Origin: Desulfarculales bacterium UBA702
GTDB taxonomy: Bacteria > Desulfobacterota > Syntrophobacteria > Syntrophobacterales > Syntrophobacteraceae
Direction: 5' to 3'
Length of the DNA stretch: 30,524 nucleotides
NCBI GenBank assembly: GCA_002298165.1
Contig: DBMI01000079.1
Span: 1-30,524, forward strand
The notes under the pieces are model-generated. The model was not told where the DNA came from, did not search any database, and saw nothing but the letters and a program-made list of their open reading frames with translations. Both the position numbers and the translations under genes were made by a program. Shown here one piece after another: positions 14,055-21,671 of this stretch (positions within the stretch are counted from its first letter, which is position 1; each line of letters starts with the position of its first letter).

Positions 14055-15597
14055 CACCCCCTTCGAGACGCGGGTGGCCCTGGTGGAAAACGGCCAGGTT
14101 GCCGAGCTGTACGTCGAGCGCAGCTCCGACAGGGGTATCGCCGGAAATATCTACAAGGGACGGGTGGTGCGCGTTCTTCCAGGGATGCAGGCGGCGTTCG
14201 TGGATATCGACCTGGACAAGGCTGCCTTCCTCTATGTCAGCGATATTCATCATCCGGTGGAGGAAATCGAGCAGTTGCTGCTCTCTTCGTGCGACAGGGA
14301 AGAGGATGGTGAAGGCGAAGAAGAAGCCGAACCGGCCGAAAATGGTGGATACGATGAGGCGATCAGCTTCCGGCGCAGCTACTCGACGGTCCCGATAGAA
14401 GACAGACTCCAGGAGGGTCAGGACATACTTGTGCAGGTGGCCAAGGAGCCGATCGGGAGCAAAGGCGCCCGAATAACCACCCATATCACCCTGCCTGGAA
14501 GGAACCTTGTTTTCATGCCCACGATGGACCATGTGGGCGTCTCTCGAAGGATAGAAGACGAGGACGAAAGAAAACGGCTGCGCGAGATCATGTGCGAAAT
14601 AAAGGAGAACCGGCACGGCTTTATCGTGCGAACCGCGGCCGTGGGCGCGGAGCGGGGAAAGCTCCAGTCGGAAGTAGATTTCGTTATGAAGCTTTGGCAG
14701 AGCATCCAGCGTAGAGGCGAGAATGCACCTGTTCCTTCACTTGTCTACCAGGAACTCGATATAACCCTGCGAGCGGCGCGCGACCTTTTCACCAAGGAAG
14801 TGGACCGCCTGGTAATTGATTCCGAGACGGAATACCGCAAGATTCTGAACTTCAGTGAAACGTTCATGCCCTCGCTCAGAAACGCTGTGGAACTCTATGA
14901 GGGAGACGAACCGATATTCGATGCCTATGGCATCGAGATGGAAATCCAGCGGGCGCTTGCAAAGAAGATTTGGCTAAAATCCGGCGGATACATAGTGATC
15001 GAGACCACCGAAGCCCTGACGGCAATCGACGTCAATACGGGCAGATACGTCGGCAAGAGAAATCTTGAAGAGACGATACTAAAGACAAACCTCGAAGCGG
15101 TTAAGGAAATTGCCTTCCAGTTGCGGCTGCGGAATATAGGCGGGATTATAATTATCGATTTCATAGACATGGAAAAGGAACCCAACCGGGAAAAGGTCTG
15201 GAACGCCCTGCGGGATGCAATGCACAAGGACAAGGGCAAATCAAACATCCTGCACATGTCGGAACTCGGCCTCATCGAGATGACCAGGAAGCGGACCAAG
15301 GAGAGCATCGGCCAGGTGCTGTGCGAGCCGTGTTTTTACTGCGAGGGCGAAGGGCTTCTCAAGTCCAAGCAGACTGTATGCTATGAAATTTTAAGGGACC
15401 TCGATCGCCAGAGAAAGGAGCTTTTCGGAAAAGATATCCTTGTTCTGGCTCACCCCGAGGTGGCAGCCCGTTTTTGCGACGAGGAGCGTCCTCCGCTGGA
15501 AAGAGTCGAGGAAAAGATGCATGCCCGCATCGAAGTCAAAGCCGATGTGAACATGCACCTCGAGCAGTATGAAATAACGACCATGGAAACAGAGTAA
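14029..15597 (+). CDS. rng: Ribonuclease G (RNase E/G family)
   Basis: Endoribonuclease for 5' maturation of 16S rRNA and mRNA decay. The protein is 522 aa, close to RNase G, without the long RNase E C-terminal scaffold. Seen: S1 domain (about 37-155, GNIYKGRVVRVLPGMQAAFVDI), interrupted by an acidic insert (about 89-107, EEDGEGEEEAEPAE). The metal ligands are D334 (TAIDVNTG) and D377 (IIIDFIDM), 43 residues apart like D303 and D346 of E. coli RNase E. The Zn-link is C435-x2-C438, placed as in RNase E, with an extra C432. The frame is open back to 13711, but ATG 14029 has AGGGAGAGAGG ahead and begins at the conserved N-terminus. It overlaps the radical SAM gene by 26 bp, implying coupled translation. 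Confidence 0.95.
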   Translation: MSAELIINSTPFETRVALVENGQVAELYVERSSDRGIAGNIYKGRVVRVLPGMQAAFVDIDLDKAAFLYVSDIHHPVEEIEQLLLSSCDREEDGEGEEEAEPAENGGYDEAISFRRSYSTVPIEDRLQEGQDILVQVAKEPIGSKGARITTHITLPGRNLVFMPTMDHVGVSRRIEDEDERKRLREIMCEIKENRHGFIVRTAAVGAERGKLQSEVDFVMKLWQSIQRRGENAPVPSLVYQELDITLRAARDLFTKEVDRLVIDSETEYRKILNFSETFMPSLRNAVELYEGDEPIFDAYGIEMEIQRALAKKIWLKSGGYIVIETTEALTAIDVNTGRYVGKRNLEETILKTNLEAVKEIAFQLRLRNIGGIIIIDFIDMEKEPNREKVWNALRDAMHKDKGKSNILHMSELGLIEMTRKRTKESIGQVLCEPCFYCEGEGLLKSKQTVCYEILRDLDRQRKELFGKDILVLAHPEVAARFCDEERPPLERVEEKMHARIEVKADVNMHLEQYEITTMETE

Positions 15598-15617
15598 TCG
15601 CTTAGGAGAGGATGCAA

Positions 15618-16925
15618 ATGAACCGGGAAACATCGAAGCGGCTATACCAGCAAGCAGGCGAACTAATACCGGGCGGGGTGAACAGTCCCGTCAGGTCGGG
15701 AAGGGCGGTAAAGACCGATCCGCTTTTTATAAAAAAGGCCGAAGGGTGCCGGATAATCGACGAAGACGGCAATTCCTATATAGATTATGTGGGTTCATGG
15801 GGGCCGCTCATCCTGGGGCATTCGCATAAGGGTGTTGTTGCCGCCATAAAAGAAGCTGCCGAAAGGGGGACGAGCTACGGCATTCCCACGAGGGTCGAAG
15901 TCGAGATGGCCCGCAAGGTCTCCGAGATGGTGCCCTCGATCGAGATGGTGCGAATGGTAAATTCCGGCACCGAGGCGACAATGAGTGCCATAAGGCTTGC
16001 CCGCGGTTTTACGGGGCGAAAGAAGATCGTCAAATTCAACGGCTGCTATCATGGTCACGGCGATGCGCTACTCGTAAAATCGGGATCGGGGGTAATTACC
16101 TTTGGTATTCCAGGCACCCCTGGAATACCCGAGGAAGCAACGGCCCATACCGTCTCTTTGCCTTACAACGACCTCGGGGCGGTCCGAGCTTTGATGGAAA
16201 AAGCGGGCGGAGAAGTAGCGGCGATCATCGTAGAACCGGTTGCGGCAAATATGGGCGTGGTGTTGCCTGCGCAGGGATTTCTTGAAGGACTACGAAAAAT
16301 CTGCAGTGATTCCGGAACTCTTCTCATTTTTGATGAGGTTATTACCGGGTTTAGACTGGCACCGGGGGGTGCGCAGCAGTACTTTAACATTATGCCCGAC
16401 CTGACCTGCCTTGGAAAGATCATCGGCGGGGGGCTCCCGGTGGGTGCCTACGGCGGGAAAAAGGATATAATGAAAAGGGTATCGCCGGCGGGGGATGTGT
16501 ACCAAGCTGGAACGCTTTCTGGAAATCCGCTGGCAATGAGTGCCGGTCTGGCGATGCTGAATGCGCTCTGCGAGGAAGGCATCTACGAGGAGATCGCGAA
16601 AAAAAACACATACCTTTGCAAGGGCTTCGAGGAGGCATCCACTGCTGCGGGTGTGGCAGTTACAATTAATAAAATCGGCTCTTTGGGCTGCGGCTTCTTT
16701 ACCGATAGCCCGGTTACCGATTACGAAAGCGCCATAAAGGCCGATGCAGCCGCTTATGGGGTCTTTTTCCGGGAGATGCTGGACAGGGGCGTCTATCTTG
16801 CCCCATCTCAATTCGAGGCCTTTTTTGTGAGCACCGCGCATGGCAAGGATGACCTTGACCGGACCATCGAGGCAGCTTTTGCATCATTGGGCATTGTGGG
16901 GCAAATGGGCTCACCGTCAACCTAG
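15618..16925 (+). CDS. hemL: Glutamate-1-semialdehyde 2,1-aminomutase
   Basis: PLP enzyme converting glutamate-1-semialdehyde to 5-aminolevulinate in the C5 pathway of tetrapyrrole synthesis. The protein is 435 aa, normal length. Seen: GELIPGGVNSPVR at the N-terminus, MVNSGTEATMSAIR (113-126), NGCYHGHGD (141-149), IFDEVITGFR (237-246), and the Schiff-base lysine K267 in CLGKIIGGGLPVGAYGG. ATG 15612 is also in frame, but ATG 15618 is at the better distance from AGGAG. It follows rng by 20 bp. Heavy heme demand, including the 20-heme module in this window, fits the presence of a full heme/siroheme precursor route. Confidence 0.97.
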   Translation: MNRETSKRLYQQAGELIPGGVNSPVRSGRAVKTDPLFIKKAEGCRIIDEDGNSYIDYVGSWGPLILGHSHKGVVAAIKEAAERGTSYGIPTRVEVEMARKVSEMVPSIEMVRMVNSGTEATMSAIRLARGFTGRKKIVKFNGCYHGHGDALLVKSGSGVITFGIPGTPGIPEEATAHTVSLPYNDLGAVRALMEKAGGEVAAIIVEPVAANMGVVLPAQGFLEGLRKICSDSGTLLIFDEVITGFRLAPGGAQQYFNIMPDLTCLGKIIGGGLPVGAYGGKKDIMKRVSPAGDVYQAGTLSGNPLAMSAGLAMLNALCEEGIYEEIAKKNTYLCKGFEEASTAAGVAVTINKIGSLGCGFFTDSPVTDYESAIKADAAAYGVFFREMLDRGVYLAPSQFEAFFVSTAHGKDDLDRTIEAAFASLGIVGQMGSPST

Positions 16926-16990
16926 AAAAGGTTTGACTCAAATAGTTCTTGTGTGGTAGGTACGCACGTGAACATTTACACGAAAAGGTT

Positions 16991-17230
16991 ATGAAAAAAG
17001 AGGATAAAAAAACCCTGATGCAGTCCGTGGCAGCAAGCACAATCGGGTTTCAGGTTGCGCTGGCGCCTTTTATCGGGATTCTCATCGGGGTATATCTGGA
17101 TTCGAAGTTCGGCACACGGCCGCTTCTCACATTTCTTTTCCTGATACTTGGGATTTTTGCCGGTGCTCGAAACTATTACCGGTTTGCCAGGCAACAGCAG
17201 GAAGAGGGGAAAGGCCCAAAGAAGGAGTGA
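16991..17230 (+). CDS. atpZ: AtpZ-like F0F1 ATP synthase accessory membrane protein
   Basis: A 79-aa protein with two transmembrane helices (about residues 13-34 and 38-60, the second containing LFLILGIFAGARNYYRF) and charged ends, the pattern of AtpZ/AtpQ-type proteins encoded first in many F0 clusters. Members have been linked to c-ring assembly or Mg2+/Ca2+ handling. The frame opens at 16949, but ATG 16991 (MKKEDKKTLM) follows AAAAGG and gives the normal length. It overlaps the next gene by four bases (GTGA) and lies 65 bp after hemL. A weak promoter-like TTGACT-18-TAGGTA lies at 16933-16962. Confidence 0.85.
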   Translation: MKKEDKKTLMQSVAASTIGFQVALAPFIGILIGVYLDSKFGTRPLLTFLFLILGIFAGARNYYRFARQQQEEGKGPKKE

Positions 17231-17625
17231 GAGAGGCTTCTGATACCGAGACGCTCCTCAGGCGAATCGAGTGGGTTTCAGGGGCTTTGCTCTTCCTCGC
17301 GACACTGGGCGCGGCCATACTGTTTTCCCTGCTCATGGCCGCTGGAGTCCTGCTGGGCGGTGCAATAGCGATCACCAGTTTTCAGCTTCTGAAGTGGCAG
17401 CTCCGGCGCGCTTTCCGGCCGGGCAGGCTTCCCGGCAAGGCAGGGTTGTTCGCGTCTTACTACGCGCGCTTTCTTGCGATTTTTTTCATTGTATTCGTAG
17501 TCCTATATTACGGGTGGGCCGAGCCGATTTCCTTCCTGGTAGGCCTCTCAGTCATGGTTTTAAGTATCGTGCTTGTTGGCGGATTTGAACTGATTTCGAT
17601 GGCGGTAAAAAAGGGAGAAAGTTAA
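17227..17625 (+). CDS. atpI: ATP synthase subunit I (AtpI family)
   Basis: A 132-aa membrane protein with four hydrophobic helices (about 16-38, 40-56, 76-97, 100-122), matching the AtpI family. These proteins help assemble the c-ring or insert F0 subunits and are not part of the finished enzyme. It starts with GTG overlapping the atpZ stop (GTGA), with AAGGAG immediately upstream, and ends three bases before atpB, so all are translated from one message. The sequence is poorly conserved, as usual for this family; the assignment rests on topology and position. Confidence 0.85.
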   Translation: MREASDTETLLRRIEWVSGALLFLATLGAAILFSLLMAAGVLLGGAIAITSFQLLKWQLRRAFRPGRLPGKAGLFASYYARFLAIFFIVFVVLYYGWAEPISFLVGLSVMVLSIVLVGGFELISMAVKKGES

Positions 17626-17628
17626 GCT

Positions 17629-18348
17629 ATGGAGCATCCTATTCTTTTCATTAATCTCCTTCTCGAGAAGCTGGGGATCCATGTACCGGCGGTCGGGCAA
17701 GTTCACAGCTTCACAGATGCCCTGCTCCAACCTCACGTAACCTATACCTGGGTCGTGATGCTGATATTGGTGGGGCTTAGCGCCATGGCGGCAAGAAGCA
17801 TAAAGCTGGTTCCGACAGGCGGGCAGAACTTTTTCGAGATGGTCCTTAGCGGGATCGAGGAGTTCATGATCGGAATTACCGGGGAAGAAGGCCGGTTCAT
17901 GTTCCCGCTGATCGCGAGCCTAGGGTTCTTCATACTGTTAAGCAACTATCTCGGAATGATTCCCGGATTTTACTCGCCGACCGCGAGCATCAATACCACC
18001 CTCGCATGCGCGCTTATTGTCGTGGTCATGACGCACGTGCTGGGCGTGAAATTCCACGGGGCAAAGTACATAAAGCATTTTATGGGTCCTGTCTGGTGGC
18101 TCACACCGCTGATCATGCCCATTGAAATTATCGGGCACATCGCAAGGGTGCTCAGCCTCTCGATCCGTCTTTTCGGAAACGTATTCGGCGAGGAGCTGGT
18201 TCTCGGAATTCTTTTCTTCCTGGCAGGCCTCTACCTGGCGCCTCTGCCAATGATGTTCCTGGGACTTTTTACCGGCTTCATACAGGCATTCATCTTCTGC
18301 CTGCTCTCGATGATGTACTTTGCCGGGGCAATTGAGCATGCTCATTGA
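17629..18348 (+). CDS. atpB: F0F1 ATP synthase subunit a
   Basis: A 239-aa membrane subunit forming the ion half-channels against the c-ring. The essential stator arginine is R180 in LSLSIRLFGNVFGEE, and the downstream helix holds FIQAFIFCLLSMMYF, both diagnostic. Six or so hydrophobic helices are seen. It is followed, after 143 bp, by atpE; the genes for b, delta, alpha, gamma, beta and epsilon are not in the window, so F0 and F1 genes are split into separate loci, as in several Desulfobacterota. A GGGAGAA ribosome site lies 8-10 bases before the ATG. Confidence 0.96.
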   Translation: MEHPILFINLLLEKLGIHVPAVGQVHSFTDALLQPHVTYTWVVMLILVGLSAMAARSIKLVPTGGQNFFEMVLSGIEEFMIGITGEEGRFMFPLIASLGFFILLSNYLGMIPGFYSPTASINTTLACALIVVVMTHVLGVKFHGAKYIKHFMGPVWWLTPLIMPIEIIGHIARVLSLSIRLFGNVFGEELVLGILFFLAGLYLAPLPMMFLGLFTGFIQAFIFCLLSMMYFAGAIEHAH

Positions 18349-18369
18349 CGGATGTCGGATGTCGGATGA
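18349..18369 (+). repeat. Triple 7-bp direct repeat after atpB
   Basis: CGGATGT, CGGATGT, CGGATGA in tandem directly after the atpB stop codon. ATCCGAT at about 18388-18394 could pair with a copy to form a small RNA hairpin between atpB and atpE. Confidence 0.5.
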
Positions 18370-18491
18370 CGGGGTTGGGTAATGTTATCCGATGATCGTG
18401 ACATGAATCCAAAGGCGATAACGGGGTTTGGGAAGGCCGCGTTCGCATATACGTTCTTTAAATTCACTTATACCAAAGGAGGGTTTGGTTC

Positions 18492-18854
18492 ATGAAAAAA
18501 GTAGGTCTTTTGACCACGCTGATGGTCCTCGGTCTGTCCTGTGCTGCCTTCGCCGCTGACGGCGATCCGAAAAGCACCGCGGTTTCCTTCTTCGTATATT
18601 CCGCCATGGCCGCCGGTTTTGGAATAGCCATTGCCGCTTTCGGTTGCGGTATTGGCCAGGGTATGGCTGTTAGAGGCGCTGTCGAAGGTATCGCACGCAA
18701 TCCCGAGGCCTCCGGTAAGGTTACCGTTACCATGCTGATTGGTCTTGCCATGATCGAATCTCTGTCGATTTATGCTCTTGTTGTTTCGCTGATTCTGATC
18801 TACGCCAACCCGATCTCAGGCCCGATAGGTACATTTGTAGGTCTGGCGAAGTAA
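18492..18854 (+). CDS. atpE: F0F1 ATP synthase subunit c with N-terminal leader
   Basis: A 120-aa rotor-ring subunit. Residues 1-22 (MKKVGLLTTL...CAAFAADG) look like a signal peptide, longer than the usual 75-90 aa subunit and seen in some other sulfate reducers. Two membrane hairpin helices follow, with the loop ARNPEA at 68-73. Ion-site residues are Q56 (GIGQGMA), E89 and S90 (MIESLSIY) and Y94. Their spacing equals Q32, E65, S66 and Y70 of the Na+-binding c subunit of Ilyobacter tartaricus; T67 of that site is Leu here. This suggests, without proving, Na+ coupling. A strong AAAGGAGGG site and its own 143-bp leader region fit high expression; a terminator follows. Confidence 0.96.
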   Translation: MKKVGLLTTLMVLGLSCAAFAADGDPKSTAVSFFVYSAMAAGFGIAIAAFGCGIGQGMAVRGAVEGIARNPEASGKVTVTMLIGLAMIESLSIYALVVSLILIYANPISGPIGTFVGLAK

Positions 18855-18883
18855 CAATTCTCGTCAGTTTTTTCTGTTATAGA

Positions 18884-18915
18884 GGGCAAGCGGCCTTGAC
18901 CGCTTGCCCTTTGTT
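18884..18915 (+). terminator. Rho-independent terminator after atpE
   Basis: A perfect 10-bp stem GGGCAAGCGG / CCGCTTGCCC with loop CCTTGA, followed by TTTGTT. Confidence 0.9.
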
Positions 18916-18961
18916 CGCCCAAGGGGAAAAATTTAGCACGAGGCCTTTCTTTAGGCAGAAA

Positions 18962-18979
18962 ATGTGAATACAATCACAT
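18962..18979. promoter_or_regulatory. Palindromic operator candidate upstream of rex
   Basis: ATGTGAATACAATCACAT: six-base perfect arms around six bases, 75 bp before the rex start codon. It fits the Rex consensus TTGTGAA-n4-TTCACAA at 11 of 14 specified bases, which suggests autoregulation. It also fits the Crp/Fnr-type TGTGA-n6-TCACA exactly, so the true binding protein is open. Confidence 0.6.
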
Positions 18980-19053
18980 AATTAGCAGCACTACCGCCGG
19001 GTTCGAAGTTCTTCAGAGCTTCTTAAGTTTCAGACATTCAAAGGGGTCAGACC

Positions 19054-19686
19054 ATGAAATTCGCCAAAATCCCCATGGCCACTATAGTCAGGCTTTCCAT
19101 CTACATGCGCACGCTCCAGGAGCTTCTCGAAGAGGACGTAGAAGTTATCTCATCTGAGCGCCTTGCAAAGCAGTGCGGAGTGAATCCCGCCCAGATTCGA
19201 AAAGACCTGGCCTATTTCGGTGAGTTCGGCGTCCGCGGAGTCGGTTATCGGGTAAATGACCTTGTGAACCAGATCAAAGATATTCTCGGATTGAACCGCC
19301 CCTGGAACCTGGCAATGGTCGGACTCGGCAATCTCGGATCAGCCCTTGTCCGTCACGGCAACTTCATAAAACACGGCTATGTCTTCACGGCCGCTTTCGA
19401 TGCAGATCCATCTAAGGTCGGAAAGCGGCTGCCAAACGGGCTGGTAATAAATCATATAAACGAATTGGAGGATGTTGTAAGGGAGCGCGATGTCCATGTG
19501 GGCATTATAGCAACGCCTGCAAATGATGCGCAAAGCGTCGCCAATTCGCTGGTTCTGGCCGGCATAAACGGGATCTTGAATTTTGCACCTGTTCAGATAC
19601 AGGTACCTGATTGCTGCCATGTCGAAAACGTGGACTTTACCATTAAGCTTGACTCTATAGCCTACCACCTCTCGTTTGGAGGCTGA
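19054..19686 (+). CDS. rex: Redox-sensing transcriptional repressor Rex
   Basis: A 210-aa homodimeric repressor that leaves DNA when NADH binds. The N-terminal winged helix (about 8-65) contains SSERLAKQCGVNPAQIRKDL and AYFGEFGVRGVGY. The Rossmann domain starts with LAMVGLGNLGSALV, glycine motif 90-95. Length and motifs are complete. In sulfate reducers, Rex is known to control sat, ATP synthase and electron-transfer genes; sat and atp genes lie in this window, though the only clear palindrome I see is upstream of rex itself. AAAGGGG precedes the start. It is monocistronic, between the atpE terminator and the 16-bp stem at 19743. Confidence 0.96.
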   Translation: MKFAKIPMATIVRLSIYMRTLQELLEEDVEVISSERLAKQCGVNPAQIRKDLAYFGEFGVRGVGYRVNDLVNQIKDILGLNRPWNLAMVGLGNLGSALVRHGNFIKHGYVFTAAFDADPSKVGKRLPNGLVINHINELEDVVRERDVHVGIIATPANDAQSVANSLVLAGINGILNFAPVQIQVPDCCHVENVDFTIKLDSIAYHLSFGG

Positions 19687-19742
19687 TAATACCGGGAGTC
19701 TGACCGAAAGACTCAGCCCCCTAGTCACATTTCAAAAGTTGC

Positions 19743-19788
19743 CGACAAAGGCCCCTATTCCTCAGCGGATAGGGGCCTTTGTCGTTAT
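19743..19788 (+). terminator. Strong terminator after rex
   Basis: A perfect 16-bp stem (CGACAAAGGCCCCTAT, 19743-19758, with its complement at 19769-19784), a 10-base loop TCCTCAGCGG and a short TTATT tail. It lies between the convergent rex and histidine kinase genes. Confidence 0.85.
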
Positions 19789-19881
19789 TGAAGTGACTGA
19801 ACCTCTGCGTGAATGGCATCCACCCCATCCCACCTTGGTTTTGCCCAGCCAGTTTTAAATGAGAAACTCCTGGACCCGCAT

Positions 19882-21381
19882 TTAGTGCTCAGAGGATTGG
19901 TAGGCTCTGCTCGTGGTTGTCTCTTCAAATCCCGCCTGCCGGTGCGGGCCGTTGAGGGGTACCTCGATTATGAAAGTTGAGCCTTCTCCCGGTATACTTG
20001 TTACTTTGATGCTGCCGCCATGGTAATCGAGGATCTTGCGGCAGATGGCAAGTCCCATGCCTGTGCCCTCGTAAGGAGCGCCATTTCCATGTAGTCGCTG
20101 GAAGGGCTTGAAAATGAGGTCAATATATTCCTGCTTGATGCCTATTCCGTTATCCTGGATGAAAATGCGGCAAATCCCATTTTCAATGTTGGAATAGATT
20201 TGTACGTGAGGCGGCTCATTCTCCGTTCGGAATTTGATGGCGTTGTTGATCAGGTTTCGGAAGATCTGGCGCATCTGGGCAACATCCGCATGTATAATCG
20301 GAAGATTGCCTATTTCGATGCTTCCGCCCGATTTCTTTATAGACGGCATCAGATCGTCAACCGCGTCCCGGACCAATTCGCCGAGATCGGCAAGATCAAA
20401 AGGATTTGCCCGCGTGGCAATCCTGGAGTAATCAAGAAGCGACTTTAAAAGTGAAGACATCCGGCTTGCCGCATTCATTAATCGAGTCAGACAATCCTGG
20501 CCTTCATCGTTCAAGGTATTTTTGCATTTATTGGAAAGCATGCTGCCAAAGGCTTGAATCTTCCTCAGGGGTTCCTGCAGGTCATGAGAGGCCACAAAGG
20601 CGAATTCCTGCATCTCTGCGTCAAGCTTGTCAATTTTTGCCTCGTAATCCCTGAGTACATTGTCCCTTGACTTCAGCTCCGCGGTTTTTTCATCGAGCAT
20701 GGCGCGTAGTTCATTTTGAGTCCTGCGCGGGCTCTCCTCCGATCCCGCAGCGGATCGGAGTCCCTCGGCATTATCAACTCCATCAGGTTCCATTTCTCGC
20801 AGGCCAAGGATATTTTCCATGGCGGCGCATGCAAGCTCGCTCAGTGAGTTGAGTATTTTGACCACTTCGGATTCAGGAGAATAGTTCGTCGACCAGTATG
20901 CCGTAACGGCCCCGAAGGGGGCATCCCGCCCAATCGGGATCGCGATCAAGCTTTTGATGTATACAGGCCTGTAGATATCATCGGGAATTCGATCGTCTGC
21001 CTGAAGGTCATCGATGATCAAAGGTTCTGGATCAGCCATGATCCGCTCGGCAATGTAGCTCTCAAGTGGGAATGGCTGCACTGTCAGTGGAACGGTCGTC
21101 CCTTCAAATGCCTTTTGGGTCATATATTTATCGAAAAGATCGCATGTTGCCAGATCCGCACCCGTGAGATCTCTAACCGCCTTGGAAACTATAATCTTTA
21201 TGCTCTCCTCGTCATGGGCGATAAAAAGCTCTTTTAATAACGGCATCAGGCGCTCAACCATCGTTGAAAAGATCGTGGCCTTTTTTGGGTACTTCAGTGT
21301 GGCCCTGGCATCATTCCATTTCTGCATAATGGCGCCGGATTTTCTGATATTTGCATGGACATGGCTGGAGTGGCTCGGCAT
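19882..21381 (-). CDS. GAF-domain sensor histidine kinase
   Basis: A 499-aa cytoplasmic sensor kinase with no membrane segment. A GAF domain covers about residues 45-190, a glutamate/lysine-rich coiled coil 222-260, and a HisKA domain has H266 in FVASHDLQEPLRKIQAFG (the phytochrome-like variant). The ATPase domain has the N box (FRNLINNAIKF), DNGIGIK and GTGMGLAICRK. All catalytic motifs are present. There is no receiver domain and no adjacent response-regulator gene, so the partner is elsewhere. It is divergent from the PAS-LuxR gene across 290 bp. The ATG at 21379-21381 is kept although its ribosome site is weak; MQKWN about 18 residues on is an alternative start. The ligand of the GAF domain is unknown. 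Confidence 0.9.
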   Translation of the reverse strand: MPSHSSHVHANIRKSGAIMQKWNDARATLKYPKKATIFSTMVERLMPLLKELFIAHDEESIKIIVSKAVRDLTGADLATCDLFDKYMTQKAFEGTTVPLTVQPFPLESYIAERIMADPEPLIIDDLQADDRIPDDIYRPVYIKSLIAIPIGRDAPFGAVTAYWSTNYSPESEVVKILNSLSELACAAMENILGLREMEPDGVDNAEGLRSAAGSEESPRRTQNELRAMLDEKTAELKSRDNVLRDYEAKIDKLDAEMQEFAFVASHDLQEPLRKIQAFGSMLSNKCKNTLNDEGQDCLTRLMNAASRMSSLLKSLLDYSRIATRANPFDLADLGELVRDAVDDLMPSIKKSGGSIEIGNLPIIHADVAQMRQIFRNLINNAIKFRTENEPPHVQIYSNIENGICRIFIQDNGIGIKQEYIDLIFKPFQRLHGNGAPYEGTGMGLAICRKILDYHGGSIKVTSIPGEGSTFIIEVPLNGPHRQAGFEETTTSRAYQSSEH

Positions 21382-21671
21382 TTTTCAATTCACTTTCTGC
21401 CGATTGGGTTGGGTGCCCAGGCACCCGCGGCAAATCGATGTGATACATAGTTAGCTACTTAGATTTTACTAATGATTCCACGTACATCAATGCTGAAAAA
21501 CCCGGTATGAATTGGGTATAAAACCTACAGTCTACCGAGGTTCGAAAGGGCAAAACCGCCCTGGTCAGGCATCGCGGGAAGTAGGTGTCAAGCGTTCCAG
21601 AAAAGTTTATCGGAAATTTCCCATAGAAATAGTTAACTTAAGAATAAATATGTGCAGGAGATCGGGTTTAA
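21382..21671. other. Divergent regulatory region between sensor kinase and PAS-LuxR genes
   Basis: No gene is seen. A perfect 10-bp palindrome GGAAATTTCC lies at 21612-21621. GTTAAC and CTTAAG stand between it and the AGGAG that precedes the PAS-LuxR start. I see no confident promoter. Confidence 0.4.
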
